A stretch of DNA of 64,000 bases from Trifolium pratense (GCF_020283565.1 NC_060064.1:3122001-3186000), one strand, 5' to 3'; shown: positions 45,918 to 58,506, counted from the stretch's first letter. The notes: generated by a model from the sequence alone, not told the origin. Numbers and translations: made by a program.

Positions 45918-46239
45918 ACGCACTGCAATTGATTTTCCTTCTTTTTAGGTTTCGTTACTACTAGTACTTTCCAAACTAAATGTTTGTTAAGACATGCCTA
46001 ATAATTAGTTCCATTTTCAAAAAGTAAATGCAACATCAATTTCTGGTACGAGAGACAACAAAAGTTTAAGATCACCAAGAGATATAGTATTCCACCTTAA
46101 CACAAAACAGCTAGGCACTTATTGCATTATCCTTTACTCTAACTATTTTTCTTATCTAGGTCATACATAGCATTGATATAGGCATCATACTCTAACTAGT
46201 ATATAGTCTATAAATATATCTTGAAACTGAAAGTAATAA

Positions 46240-46645
46240 TTAACCATATAGACCTCTAGGCAATGTCCTTGGCTTTGGTTTGTCCAACAATTTGTGTTTC
46301 ACTATCTCCTTGTTGATTTCTGAAATGGGATTTGCATCGGTTTTGGCTTCACCTTGTGATTTATCCGTGTCATCATCACTAAACATCAAAGGATCGAAGA
46401 TATCTGGAGTTGAATCAATGGGTAAAAGAGAGTTTTGCAAAAACGTTGTTGGAGCTGCAGTAGGGTGGTTAAGGTGTAGTTGATGAACTTCCTCTTGGCA
46501 TTCTTCTGGTTCCACATCATCCATCATAACTTGATGTTCCAAAGTTAAAGGTTAATCACATAATAAACATAAACCCATTTGTATCTTGTCTCCCACTTCA
46601 ATAGTACTCAAAATTTTCACTAGCTTGTGCTTAGAAGCCATAATG
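46240..46645 (-). pseudogene. possible gypsy gag zinc-knuckle fragment
   Basis: On the minus strand a frame runs MGLCLLCD, a stop, PLTLEHQVMMDDVEPEECQE and on to DKPKPRTLPRGLYG. The C-x2-C with a following histidine and acidic run resembles the zinc knuckle and linker of legume Ty3/gypsy gag proteins. The match is short and a stop interrupts it; it could instead be a cut-off exon of an unknown gene. Confidence 0.3.
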
Positions 46646-47404
46646 TGCGCTGAATCAAAGCTCTAGATACCAATTAAGATGAGAATTTAATATTCTAGGA
46701 ACGAACCGGTAGAAATAACGTTTAAAAAATAAACTATAAACTAGTAAAATAAATTAAAAACTCTATTTAAAAAACGATTACCAAACAAGAGTCTATATTT
46801 ATTTTCTTCTTTTCTTTTATTTCTGTTTTTAGTTCCACCGAATGCCCTTTATTAGCCAGCAAGACCCTACTATTTTTTTTCATAGATGTTTCATATTCTT
46901 TTGGTTCTTCAAAAACAGAACCATGGGAATGGCCAAAGGTATTTCAAATTCCTAGATTGTCATTCTCGAACATTTACTAGCAATCAAATCAATACCAATT
47001 CCAATGCTAACAAACACGAGATTTTTATTGTCTTTTCTCTCTAGCCGTTTTATCTTTTGGTTTGATTATTATTATTATTATCGTCCTCACATATTTGGTT
47101 GCTTAATCTATTTGATCCTCCACATAATTCTTTATTATTGGCCTGCATTATTTTGGTTGAAAATTGAAACCATAAAATTTCCAAGAAAATGCTTTGATAG
47201 CAAATAGAGAACAAAGAGTTCCTATGATGTAGAACAATATAGAGATAAGTTAGAATAGAAAGTTAAAAACAAACCGACAAATATTCAAGGCCTAGTGCTC
47301 ACACGACACAGACCTACCTGTCCCTAAATATTACATAAACTGAATATGCTCTTCAAAAGAATATATTGTTCATCCAGATTAAATAGAAGAAGCTAAATCA
47401 TAAA
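46646..47404. other. spacer downstream of NEP1
   Basis: AT-rich sequence including the presumed NEP1 3' UTR next to 47405. No gene or complete repeat was recognised. Confidence 0.4.
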
Positions 47405-50130
47405 TCACAATATGTTCCACTTTCCCTCAATGGAATTACAAATCCTTGCAATACAGTAGGCAGCAGTTAATTGGTACTCAGAAACTGCAATCAAGAAACA
47501 TAATAAAGTTAGAAACTCGATAGTTATTCTCCTTTGTGGACAAATACATTTTGGTCATGTTTGGATAAACAGTTTTATCAAGCAAGCGTTTATCATATAA
47601 ATGTTTGTGTATAAGCTACTTCTATAACAAAGAGGTTTAATTGCAAGTGTTAAGTGTTTATAACAGTAGATAACCTCAAATAAGTTAATCCAATGAGGCC
47701 CAAATTTAAGGTAAGGTGAATACAAGGATAACATACCAGCTATATAATCCTCTGTGTAATCTGTCTCAACCTTCCCATATGCCATTGCTCCTACCTTAAA
47801 TTAGATCATTCAGAAGTTAAAACCTACTAAGATAAATAGGTATAGGAATTTAAAAATTGAGCTAGTAAGTACCACAAAGACAAGGTCCAGATTGCTTGGA
47901 ATTGTTGACAAATAGTCTTTCATATTTACCACCTTCTTTGAACTAGAAGATAAACCTATCATTCAAAGAGAGCAATTAATTATATTTTTTTAAGAGAAGA
48001 GAAACACACAAGTGTGTACATCAAGATTAGTGAATAGTACAAAAAGGAAGAAACAAAGGAAATAAACATGTGGCCTTCATGAAATCAAGGTTATCAAATA
48101 ACAACTATAGCGCTATAGCATAGCGCAATTTGAACAAATCATTTATTTGTTCGTTCCATGCTATGCTATTTAGTACAAAGTGTTTTCAAATAGCGGTGCT
48201 ATAGCACTATATCGTAGCAAAATGTGAACAAACTGCTAATCTTTGCAATCCATGATTGGCAACACTGTATGGAATCAATTTCAAAAGCATTGAACAACAA
48301 TAACAAACCTGCTTTCCACGAGTTGGTAGGCAAATATTGGGTTACGGGGTTTTTTATTATGCGGAGAAGACGTTTCCCACCATCAGATATCCTCAATTCC
48401 TGAAGCAGTTGCACTGCAAGGAAGAAATGTTTTAAGAGCAAAAAATAAGAGATTCCTCATTTTCTTCACAAAAAGAAAATCATGCAGGCACACACAAGAT
48501 AGTAGTGTTAACATAATCAAATCAAATAGGTAACTAAGTCAAACTTACACATGAGACCAGCGAACCGTTTGAATGTTCTTGGAATACGAGTATCGGGCCT
48601 GACCTCTATGAGAACGCCTTTTTCAGTCCTTATGTATACCATTTTCAACCTCCCAGCTTTATTCAATGGGCTATCTAAAATAGATAGAAGTGCCTGAAAA
48701 CAAAATTTATATGAGATGAGATTCTAAATTATTATGCTTAAATATGTTTTTCATTCCTCAAAATATGATCATTTTGGCTTGACTAATATTTTTGTCCTTC
48801 ACTTCTTAAAACGTATCAATATTTTTGTCAAGTGAGGGATGTCTCCCACCTATAAATAGTTTTTCAAACCATAGCTCATCCAATGTGAGATTCTCAAAAC
48901 ACCTACTCTTATGCTCAAGACTGGATATTAGAGCATGACCCATGTGGCCGGAAAGTGAGTTCAAAAAATCTTGGATAGACTCTTATACTATCTCAAAATT
49001 TATGTTGAGCTTAACTCAATCCTACAAAACCAGATTGTAAGACAAGGGATGTCTCCCACTTATAAACACTTTTTCAAGCCGTATCTCATCTAATGTGGAA
49101 CGCCCAAAACATACACAATCGAAGTTGAAACATTTTCATAAATGAGACAAAAAATTGGAGTCCTAAAAGCAAAAATTATGGTACTTTGGAGACTAAAATA
49201 ACATTTAATCCAAATTATTACTACAAAATTCAAGACCATCATGGTACATTCTCTGAAATTAGAACATGTCAATAAACTTAGGACAAAACAGTGTTTAATC
49301 ATTTTGAGCCTAACCATTTTAAAACCAACCAAGAAGCATATTAACATAAACATCAAACTCAATAACAGAAAGTAGTGAAAATATAATTAATAAAAACATT
49401 TTTGAACCAACCTGATGACAAATATCAGGTCTGTAATCATCAGGTTTCTTTTTTTGACTGAGGAGAAAACTAGCATGTTCATCCGGGTTCAAAAGCTGAT
49501 AAGTCTGTAGACAAGTAGATCAACATCATCATTAATCACAATACCAAACCATCACACACATAAATAATATAAGTTCAAATAAGAATTTTTACACGTCCAC
49601 TATCTGCACAAACAATCTTGCACAACATTTTTTTTTTCTTTTGGTTTACAATGGAGCAGAGGATCAAACCCTGGACCTCATGCATACTACTCAAACCGCT
49701 CAACATTTTTGCTAGTAATAAACAACATTAAAACAAGTGCTTAATTTTGATACACTCTCACTGTAAAATTTCAGCTTATCAAGTCAAATGTTGTTAGTGA
49801 TTTAGCAAATTACGATCAATTGACATTAGCGATTACCTTGCCGACTTTAGCGATTTCCAAAGAAGCTTTTTCGAGAATAAATATAACACCTGGTTTCTCA
49901 CTGTTCTTTTCAGTTGGAGGAGCAATTGGGATACCAATGAGTTCGTTATTTTTGTTTTCCTCTGTTATTATTGATGATGTTGGTGTTTGAGTTGGTTCTT
50001 CCTTCTGAAGATTTGGTTTCTTTGGTTGAACTTGTTCTTCATCTTCGACTTCTTTTTCTTCACGGTGGTACTTTTCAACAACGTCCCTGTTCTTCCTCTT
50101 CTTCCCCTTTACCCTGTAAGCTCTAGTCAT
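47405..50130 (-). CDS. NEP1: 18S rRNA (pseudouridine-N1) methyltransferase NEP1/EMG1
   Basis: Seven coding exons: 50130-49837, 49504-49412, 48693-48549, 48413-48309, 47955-47873, 47794-47737 and 47484-47405. GT-AG junctions and phases give 285 residues. The chosen ATG at 50130 opens a basic, low-complexity N-terminus ([16 protein letters not shown]) that precedes the conserved domain, as in other plant members. Family blocks: [75 protein letters not shown], and the SPOUT-knot segment [20 protein letters not shown]1 methylates a pseudouridine of 18S rRNA in the nucleolus and is needed for 40S subunit assembly. A leader intron (50146-50507) is predicted, and the leader exon is interrupted at 50547 by a solo LTR. 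Confidence 0.95.
47550..47702. mobile_element. legume inverted-repeat MITE in NEP1 intron 6
   Basis: The left part GGTCATGTTTGGATAAACAG and right part AAATAAGTTAATCCAATGAGGCCC are a worn inverted pair of the family seen in RH3 intron 2, with AAGCGTTTATCATATAA words between. Confidence 0.5.
48089..48265. repeat. dispersed palindromic repeat in NEP1 intron 4
   Basis: Words such as AGCGCTATAGCATAGCGC and AGCGGTGCTATAGCACTATA form several overlapping small palindromes, ending CCATGATTGGCAACACTG. This is the style of a dispersed plant MITE family. There is no spaced array that would suggest CRISPR. Confidence 0.55.
48765..49115. repeat. dispersed repeat with internal duplication in NEP1 intron 2
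   Basis: The phrase GGGATGTCTCCCACYTATAAA followed by TTTTTCAAGCC..ATCTCATC.AATGTG occurs near 48836-48900 and again at 49038-49105. These look like parts of one common interspersed repeat whose two ends are similar. No coding potential. Confidence 0.5.
49625..49706 (-). mobile_element. SINE-like fragment in NEP1 intron 1
   Basis: In the minus sense it reads AGCGGTTTGAGTAGTATGC, then CCAGGGTTTGATCCTC, then TGTAAACC followed by an A run. This matches the layout of the SINE in APC13 intron 1. Target duplication was not identified. Confidence 0.5.
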
Positions 50131-50547
50131 TTCGGCACGCACAGACTACAGCCGAAGAGATAATAAGTATATATAATTTTTTTGATAAACAAAAGTAGAT
50201 TAAATATATAATGACTTTATATATAGCAAAATATAATATTACACATGAACAGAGGGTAGACGGGTGACAACAAGCTGCGACGCTAAACCTTTCTGTATAG
50301 CAAAATCTAGTATTTGAAAAACTATATTCATAAACCTAGGCGACACAACATTACTATTATGCATAAACCTAGCAAAACCTCCGCTGTCTCTCAATACATG
50401 ATTTTGCAAAATCCAAGATAAACCTAACCCCCAAACTTAATGGGTAAGGAAGCGATCCTCGACAGACGAAGAAGCAGAAGAAAAAAGAAGCAAAATCATA
50501 AAATTACCTGCCTGGGAATGTAGACGAATCGATCGGAGGTGTGAAAG

Positions 50548-51278
50548 TGTAACACCCTTAATTTTTACCCTTTAATTTTATTTGTAAAATGTCTCTTTAA
50601 TAAAAATGCAGCGGAAACAAACTCATAAACAAAACTAATTTGTCCGAAAGATTCAAATTACTAAGGTAAACACCACGGTTCAATTTAAAAATTCGTAAAG
50701 CAATAAAACAACTAAAATAAAATTTAGAGTTTTCCCCTAGGACTTCCTAGCAGAGCGACTCAATTATTGAAAACGCAAAAGGAAGACAGCTCCTAATGCC
50801 ATCTCCGGACTCTCAGCTAAGCATCATTGTTTACCTGAAAACCTACGATTGCACATCGTAGGGGCGAACCAAAAAAAGGGGTGAGTAACAACGTCACACA
50901 ATTAACTGAATTCTATAGTAATATAAGACGTAGCCAAACACATAGTAACAACAAGCAACATATTATCCTTTTGGACGACTGAATACTCGCACAACACAAC
51001 TCTTAGATACCACAGTTCAACAAGCTAATACACACGCGCTACCAACGATTCATCAACTTCATTGCTACATCATTACTACACCATTATAAATATATAATTC
51101 GATATCATTATGACATCTTTACTACCTCATGACTACCTCATAATAATAATAATAATAATATATACGTCATCATTTTAATATCTTTACTACCTCATGGCTA
51201 CCTCATAATAATAATAATAATATATACGACATCATTACGACATCTTTACTACCTCATGACTACCTCATAATAATAATA

Positions 51279-51315
<37 letters not shown>

Positions 51316-52928
51316 TACTTCAACAACATTATAATCATTATAATATTATAATTCAACATCGTTATTAATAATATAGCTCAACACTTATTAATAACCAACC
51401 ACAACAACATGACTAAAACGACACTACTACTAATAACGAACCACGATTTAAGACAACACCAACGATAGTCCAATCTTAGTCAAACTAATTAGTTTACTCT
51501 TTTTAACAGCGACCGACCAATACCCGAAACAGCCCCGACTCAAGTAATTTAATTAAAAACTGATTTGCAATTTTAGTTAGAAAATTAACTCAATTTAATA
51601 GACAACAATTATGAAATAATTTCAAATCTAGGAACCAGAGAGAGTGAATCACACCAAAGGGTTCTAAATATTCAAAATACTGTACATAATTTTTTTGGGA
51701 AATTTTCATGAAATTATAATATTTTTAATCACATTTTTACTCGAAATAATTAATTAAAAATAGCTACGAGTGTCCAAAAATTATCAAAGTGGTACCAAAA
51801 TTCTCGTAAAATTATTTACTATTTTACTGTAAAAAGAAATAAAACAATTGGAGTCTCCTATAGGTCTCACGCGCCGCCACTCTCCGGGGCTGCGACTGGG
51901 CGAAGGGAAGTGACACTGTTCACCTCCTTCTTCACCCGGTTTGCTGTAAAACGGGTCGTGCGACCCGGAATCCGACCCGGTTATTCCTCTCTCGTTTCTC
52001 AACGATATTCAACGTTCTATATATCGTTTTGATCGTCGTTCGATTTTAAAGAGATACCCGTAATTAGTTTTAAAATTCGGCAATCGAATCGCACGTAAAA
52101 GGAGGTTAGAGTTCTCTTTAAAATTAAACCACAACACCATTAACACTTCTCAAAAACTCTTATTTTTATAGTCTTGGACCCAGAAAAACTACAGGGACAT
52201 TGTTAAACCGATTAAGACCCCTAAAGCACCATAAGCACTATAATTCCCTTTTTTTTAACTCAATAATATCACCACCCAAGAACTCAGCAACTCAATAGCA
52301 CATAGGAATATAGGACACGATTTTTAAATGTAACACATATCACATGCACTCACATTAAAACAGAAGGTAGAGTTTTAAATTTAAAAGAAGAACAACATAA
52401 ACCACAACACAAGCAATTGATACTCCTAGAAAGAAAAGGAACGGCTGCACTCATAAAACTATAATTTCAGGATTTCCTAAGTGAGTCGAACAAACCCCTT
52501 ACTTCTCCGTGGTTTTTCTCCTCTTTCTTTCTCTCGCGAATCCTCTCTTTTCTTCTCTATTTTATTTTTCTGTTTCAGTAAAATAGTGGGCAATCCTAAT
52601 TTGTCACTACTTTAGCCTATTTATAAAAAAAAAACTAGGTTATTTTATGTCTCCAAGTTATGAGAATTTTGTTTTATTATTTAATATTTATTATTATTTT
52701 ATTACCTCCCAATTCATGCTACAAGGCCCAATTTCTCTAACTACTTCTAAATCATTTATTTTTCCTACTTCATCTTATGTACTTCAAATTTCCGTCAACT
52801 AATTATTTAACAAGCTAAAATAATTAGATAATCATGCAAACACATCTAAACCATTAATTCCTAACAAAATAGACAAGGATTAACTAAATTCTAAATAAAC
52901 GAATAATTCTAAAAGTCGGGGCGTTACA
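50548..52928. mobile_element. solo LTR (2.38 kb), Ty3/gypsy-type, in the NEP1 leader exon
   Basis: The element begins TGTAACACCC and ends GGGGCGTTACA, typical long LTR ends. The 5-bp target duplication GAAAG is exact (50543-50547 and 52929-52933). There is no second LTR, no primer-binding site and no pol reading frame, so it is a solo LTR left by LTR-LTR recombination. It contains tandem TACCTCATGACTACCTCAT units and long (TAA)n tracts between 51117 and 51316. It sits 40 nt upstream of the predicted donor of the NEP1 leader exon. Confidence 0.85.
51117..51316. repeat. (TAA)n microsatellite with tandem units inside the solo LTR
   Basis: Three units of about 65 bp each contain GACATCTTTACTACCTCATG followed by CTACCTCA and a TAATAA run. 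The last run extends to about 12 triplets. Confidence 0.9.
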
Positions 52929-52933
52929 GAAAG

Positions 52934-54407
52934 CGCCGTCTTTCTCGTTGGGTTTCAGAGAAGACGAGATGTGTGTTTCACTTCTTGTGGTTCACTTCTT
53001 GTGTGATAATATAAACGTTTTATTTTTTAATATGTTTTACAAATTCTTTATTTTTTTACGAGCGGATCAGGCCCGGGCCTGTGTTTAAAAAACAAAAAAA
53101 TATCTTATTTTTTATTATAATATATTCCACCTTGTATTGGTCTATTTATTGTTAAAAGATTTTTGCCGTAAAAAAAAATGTGTTGTGAGTTTGTTAATAA
53201 AATTTTTTTGTTGCTATTAAAAAAATTTACATCAAAATTCATGTATTTTTTATATTTATATATCTCTTATATTCTAAGTTTATTTCAATAAACTAACCCT
53301 AAACCTCATTTCCCTCTTTTTTATTGCAGTTTTATATTAAAAAAAAAATTAATTTGTCTACAGTGGAAATCGAGCCCGCATCATTTGCCTACAATAAAAA
53401 ATTTCAACCACTGGAGCATGTGCTTCAAATTCAATTGTGATTAAAGTTAAAAATCCTAATAGTCAACACTGCAGGTCCTTTATCTTAAGTTAAAGTGTTA
53501 CAAATAAAAGATAAAGGAACAAAGTGTTACAAAAAAAATAAAAATAAATTATCTGCAGTATAATTTTGTCATCCTAATGTTTTAACCTAATATTAAATGC
53601 ATTTATAATATTTTCTCATATATATATTCTAAGTTTATTCCGATACACTAACCCTAAACCTAATATTTTCCGCGCTCATTTTTTCTCTCTTTTTATTGCG
53701 GTTTTAAATTAAAAAATAAATAAATTTGTCTACCGTGGCAATCAAACCCGCATTTTTTTGCTTACAACAAAGTTTTTTAAAAATACTTTTTAATATTACA
53801 ATTTTTTTGTTACATATTAGGTTAATTAGACCCGTGCTCCGCACAGGTCGAAGTTTTAGTATAGTATAGTATAGAATAGATAGATATATTTTTAGTCCTC
53901 TATTTTCTAAAATTTTGAGAATTATTTTATTTTTCTTAAATTTTTTAATATTTTTTGGTAAGACTAAAAAGAAATAAAAAATAATGTACTTCATCTTCTC
54001 CATAATATACATGAAAAGCATAGGAAAAATTTACTTGAGCATGTCTCAGTGTATCCGGTGCCTGGGCCGACCTCAAGACCTGAAGCGCAAAGTTATTTGA
54101 GCATGTCTCGTGTATCCGGAGCCTGGGCCGACCTCGCCTAAAGTCATCTCGCTCCATTTTTAAACCTCACCCCAAGTAATAAAAGTGAAAGACTTGGAGG
54201 CCGTTTGTCGTTGCGGTTTTTTCTTAAACAATCATGAATTAATACTTTTAAGAACAATCACTTATGCATATTGGGGTTGTATAAATAAGTTTTTTACGGT
54301 CATATTCACTCCATTTTGCAATTAAGAGTATAGATACATGACTCTAAAAAAATGTTAGTGAAGAGAAATACGTTACGATTAAAATATAGTATTTACTGGG
54401 TGTTAAT
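52934..54407. other. spacer upstream of NEP1, with duplicated blocks
   Basis: The first bases continue the original NEP1 leader/promoter. A block of about 120 bp starting TCTAAGTTTATTYCRATA at 53275 is repeated at 53628 and runs to ATTTGTCTACMGTGG. A hairpin GACCCGTGCTCCGCACAGGTC occurs near 53829-53849. A 61-bp-period duplication of GAGCATGTCTC...GCCTGGGCCGACCTC lies at 54036-54135. No gene is supported. Confidence 0.55.
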
Positions 54408-54831
54408 GTTGGATTAATTATTTAATTAATCAATCATGGATTTACAATAATCAATTATGAGAAATTATTATTAATATGAACTACGGTCTATTATATTAAC
54501 CACTTAATTATTGATGAATTATTTGATTGAGCTCTTGTTTCTGAATGGACCGTGATGAGTTTGACAATTTAATTAAGCCCAATGAGAGGTCTCCGCCCTC
54601 GGCCGTTCAATTATATAAACGTTATTCATCAGACATTTCAACGCAAGGTTAAACCTGACTCTCTGAAACACTAACAGTGATGAGGGTAGTTATTCCTCTC
54701 TGGTTGTCTTCAAGAACCTTAAAGGTACACAATTTCTTTCTTTGATCTATTTATTTAATAATAATATGCTATAATTTGTGTCTACAGATCTATGACCATT
54801 TATATAAAAATCCTTTAATTGGTATCAGAGC
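54408..54831 (+). mobile_element. LTR plus tRNA-Met primer-binding site, isolated
   Basis: The sequence from TGTTGGATTAATT (54408) to about 54817 has LTR character, with a TATATAAACG motif near 54614. It is followed at 54820-54831 by TGGTATCAGAGC, the initiator-methionine tRNA primer-binding site of many plant retrotransposons. Nothing retroviral follows, so the element is cut off. The LTR end is not a clean CA. Confidence 0.55.
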
Positions 54832-57103
54832 TCCTTAGACCATCTCTAATGGTGGGTACTTATTTTTTTAAGTACTAGTACTTAATAGGTACCCCATTGG
54901 AGCAAAACACAAAAAGTACCTAATAGGTACTAGTTCTACGATAATAAGTAATATTTATTTTGTTTTTATGGGTCTCATTTATATTGATGTAGATGTATAT
55001 TTATTGGTGGAATGCGTTATTGGTGGGACACATTTAGAACTTTTTAAGAGATTTGGGTTGGAGGGATTGAATATTTATTAGATACCATTAATAAAAAATT
55101 ATAAATGAGTCATGTGTACATGTGAGGTCCAGTTAAATATTAAAAAATGAATATGTTCATTGTGGATGGTTTTAGATGCATGTTATGGTTATTATTATTT
55201 TGTTTTGAAACTGAAATCGATCGCTTGAAATCACCTATGTTGACTACACGGTTTACAAACTATCGTGCCTATTTTCCATCAAAATGTATCTTTCTGGAAA
55301 ATATCATAATCATAACTTGCACATTTAAATTCATGATCCTTGTTATTGCATGCAAAATTACGATACCTAATTTATGGCTTTATTCTCACTCAAAACTGCC
55401 AAAATTGTTTAGGAATTTCATGAACAACATGTTTTAAGTGATTTTATTTTCGTGTACAAATTCGGTTTCAATACATGTGATGTACCGTTTTAATTTTCGG
55501 ATATATAAAACCATTGAAATCTTTGATCTCCGATTTCTCTCTTTTATCTTGACGATTCTCAAAATTGTTATGGGACTCCCATTAATCGCATCAAAACCCA
55601 TATTCAATTGTTGTTTTCTGTTTTATAAACCTTAAAGAACGAGTCGGGTTCAAAACTAAGGGTGAAGAAGAAGAAACTGTATTTTTTTATTATTTTTTTG
55701 CTTTACGGGAAACCTACGTACTTGCATCAGGCATAATTAATTTCCTTTCCTTTTATTACGTTTGCTTGCCAAATAATTAATATTTATTATTCTGATATTC
55801 TGGCAAAAGTTTTGGAATTTTGGACACCTAAAAATAATTTATATTTATATCAACTATTTTGAGATTAAATATTTGGTGTTGATTAAATTTGAAAATTGTG
55901 CAATATTTTATATAAATACATTCTCTAGATTTGAGTCTAAAATACATTTGTATAATTTGTCATATTATAGTAGTAACGAATTGTTTTAATAGTGTTACAT
56001 TTTAGAATTAGTTTAGACTCAATCTTATTGACTAACACACCAAATATTGTGTAAATTATATGTTGCCTTATTGTTATTTAAATGTCCACTTGTTAATTCT
56101 CAAGGTAAATTAAATTGCAACATTCTTGTGTATTAATTTATTGAAATAAAGTTTTATGACTTGGTCGGTTTTTTCTCTTTATTTGTTTTATGAATCGCTT
56201 GAGATGAGATTGTAAAAGACTTCCTGAAACCTAGCTATAGTTATTAAAGCTTAGTGACGATCTATTTACAAGGATAAAAGTCACACTCTCAGAGGTCAGT
56301 GCAATTTAATTATTTTTTAAAACCTTGTGACTTATATTATATAATTGCATATAAGGAAAAATTTGTTCAAATATTATATACTCCTTTTATAAAAATATAA
56401 ACTGTGCAATTATATACATAAAATATAACTACTGTCTAGAATATTTTGAAATTTAGAACTCTTCAATAATTTATTTCTCGTTAATTAACTTCATTTAAAA
56501 TTAAAAATCTATTTTGGGAGTATTTAAAATCAAATTTTTTTTAGAGTTCTATTCTGGATAATTGTGTATTTACTCTATTAGTTAAAAAATTTCAATTAAT
56601 ATTATTTTAGCATAACGATGATAGTGTATTTTGAAGGAAGAAAAAAGGAAAGAAAAAAAAAACTCCAGACCGATCTAATTTTGAAGGAAGAGAAGTGTAT
56701 TTTGATAGTGTATTTTGAATGAATGAATGAAGTCTAAAACTATCATGCTGATGCATGATAGTTATTTTTTCTTATATTTGTGTCCGGAGGGAGTATGTTT
56801 GTTACTTAGATTGTAAGTAACCTTGATTGCTGTATATAACACCAATTGTATTCATTTTTCCCATTTAACGAAATCATAACATTTCTCCCTCAATCTCTCT
56901 CAATTTCACATTTCAAAACTCTCTCTTTAAGTTCTAACATACTCTATGAAAATTGCTACTTATATCCAAGCATAAATGTCGATCTATTTGACCAACTTCA
57001 AAGAGACTAAATTTAGTAATCTTCGAGGAAGTGTTAATCAATCTTATATATTTTTGTTGATTGTTAGTGTATTTTTATTTTCAAAACAAACATTAAGCAT
57101 GGT
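54832..57103. other. repeat-rich spacer
   Basis: No gene is seen. A MITE-like block starts near 54838 (ACCATCTCTAATGGTGGGTAC) and contains mirrored AGTACTAGTACTT/GTACCTAATAGGTACTAG words. A block at 56620-56685 (GATAGTGTATTTTGAAGGAAG ... CAGACCGATCTAATTTTG) is repeated at 57786-57853. A worn Stowaway end GTCCGGAGGGAGTATG is at about 56782. The largest frame here (55147-55437) resembles no family I know. Confidence 0.45.
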
Positions 57104-57613
57104 CAGGGACGGACATAAGGGGGGGCAAGTAGGGGCTGAGGCCCCCCCCTCTTGTCATTTTTTTTCTTCATATACTTGTTCTTGATACCTACTACGATAT
57201 TTGAGATATGTGTTAAAAGATTAGTAACGACAGTTTGGTGCAAAACATACACCCACAACATAGTAATTGTAACAATTTACTTTAAAATATTATATACTAT
57301 TAAAGTTCAAATTCAATTATGTTAGTTCTGATTGTTTGCTACAAGTGAAAGATTATTTTCTTGCTATGAAGATTGTGAAAAATAGGTTGAGAAATAAGAT
57401 AGAAAATGAATTTCAAACTAATTAATACGATTAAATTGTTGATGAATTTTATGATATAGAGCAATGTGTCGTGTACAATTTAGATAAACAATATAATGTA
57501 TTTTTTATTTTTTATTAAACATATTTAAGGACTATTATAATTATTATGATTTATTTTATATTTATTATTTAATTATTTCAGCCCCGTTTTATAGATTCTT
57601 GGATCCGTTCATG
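57104..57613 (+). mobile_element. hAT transposon deletion derivative
   Basis: A 510-bp element between perfect 8-bp target duplications AGCATGGT (57096-57103 and 57614-57621). The ends are CAGGGACGGA and, inverted, CATGAACGGA (8 of 10 identical). Near 57350-57440 the plus strand still encodes AMKIVKNRLRNKIENEFQTN, the conserved C-terminal region of hAT transposases with dimerisation domain. Most of the transposase is deleted. Confidence 0.87.
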
Positions 57614-57621
57614 AGCATGGT

Positions 57622-58506
57622 TGAAAATTTCACTATTATGAGAGAGAATCTAGATTATAAATCTACTCCCCCCTATCTCCAATCCAATGACATATTGTTA
57701 TACTCCTTGGGTGGTGTGTAGATCAAGCAGCAGGCAAGCCCATACTCAGTGGCCACTTGATTGGAGACTTAGATAGGATGATGCATGATAGTGTATTTTG
57801 AAGGAAGAGAAAAGGAAAAAAAATAAAAAATACTACAGACCGATCTAATTTTGGAATTTGAATGAATGCAGTCTAATTATGTTGGGTGTGTTGATCTTGT
57901 CCTCTTGTGCCATTTTTCTTCTGTATCAAATCCACTTCATTAGCCAATCCCATGACTTTGGACACATAGTGAATGTCACAAGCCACACATTTCGTCCATA
58001 TATTATACATAAGAAATGGATTATGTGCAGTTGATTTTTCCATGTAATCACTTTATAGTCGTTTGATTGTGATCGGATGGTTTAAATAAATGCAGTCAAT
58101 TAATAAACGTTTAAATTATGATTGTTCGATCTTGATCAGACGGCTATAAATAGCGTGAATGCACGACTGCACCAATAAACCGACTGCTCAGAATCCCGAT
58201 CATTATACATAAGCATTACTCAATTACCACATTTGTCTTTATTATTAAAAATCACATAAATGTTGCACCCAAAAAATAAAATAAAAATGCCATGGAAAAT
58301 TATAGTTGGTTGATTTTTTAGGCAAGTTGATAATCACTTCACATGTTGCTTTCTTTAGTTTCGTAGCGTTACTGATTAATTTACTATTTTTTCACCCAAG
58401 TTGCGTAACCAAGATATATAATTACTCTATCTCAAGACCAAAACAAATGATAATTAATTGATTGATTAAATAATTAATTAATTAATGAATTAATGTATAT
58501 GCACTC
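57622..58506. other. upstream region of the cathepsin B-like gene
   Basis: It includes the second copy of the 56620 repeat (57786-57853). The rest is AT-rich promoter sequence. No other gene is seen. Confidence 0.4.

Noticed and set aside
48089..48265. Repeated AGCGCTATAGC words, considered as a CRISPR-like array
   Set aside because: Units are unequal, overlapping palindromes without regular spacers, in a plant intron. It is a dispersed repeat.
53829..53849. Hairpin GACCCGTGC...GCACAGGTC as a Helitron 3' end
   Set aside because: No CTRR terminus follows at the expected distance and no Helitron start (TC) was found.
55147..55437. 96-codon plus-strand frame
   Set aside because: Lies in repeat-rich spacer, has no recognisable motif, and composition does not differ from surrounding AT-rich DNA.
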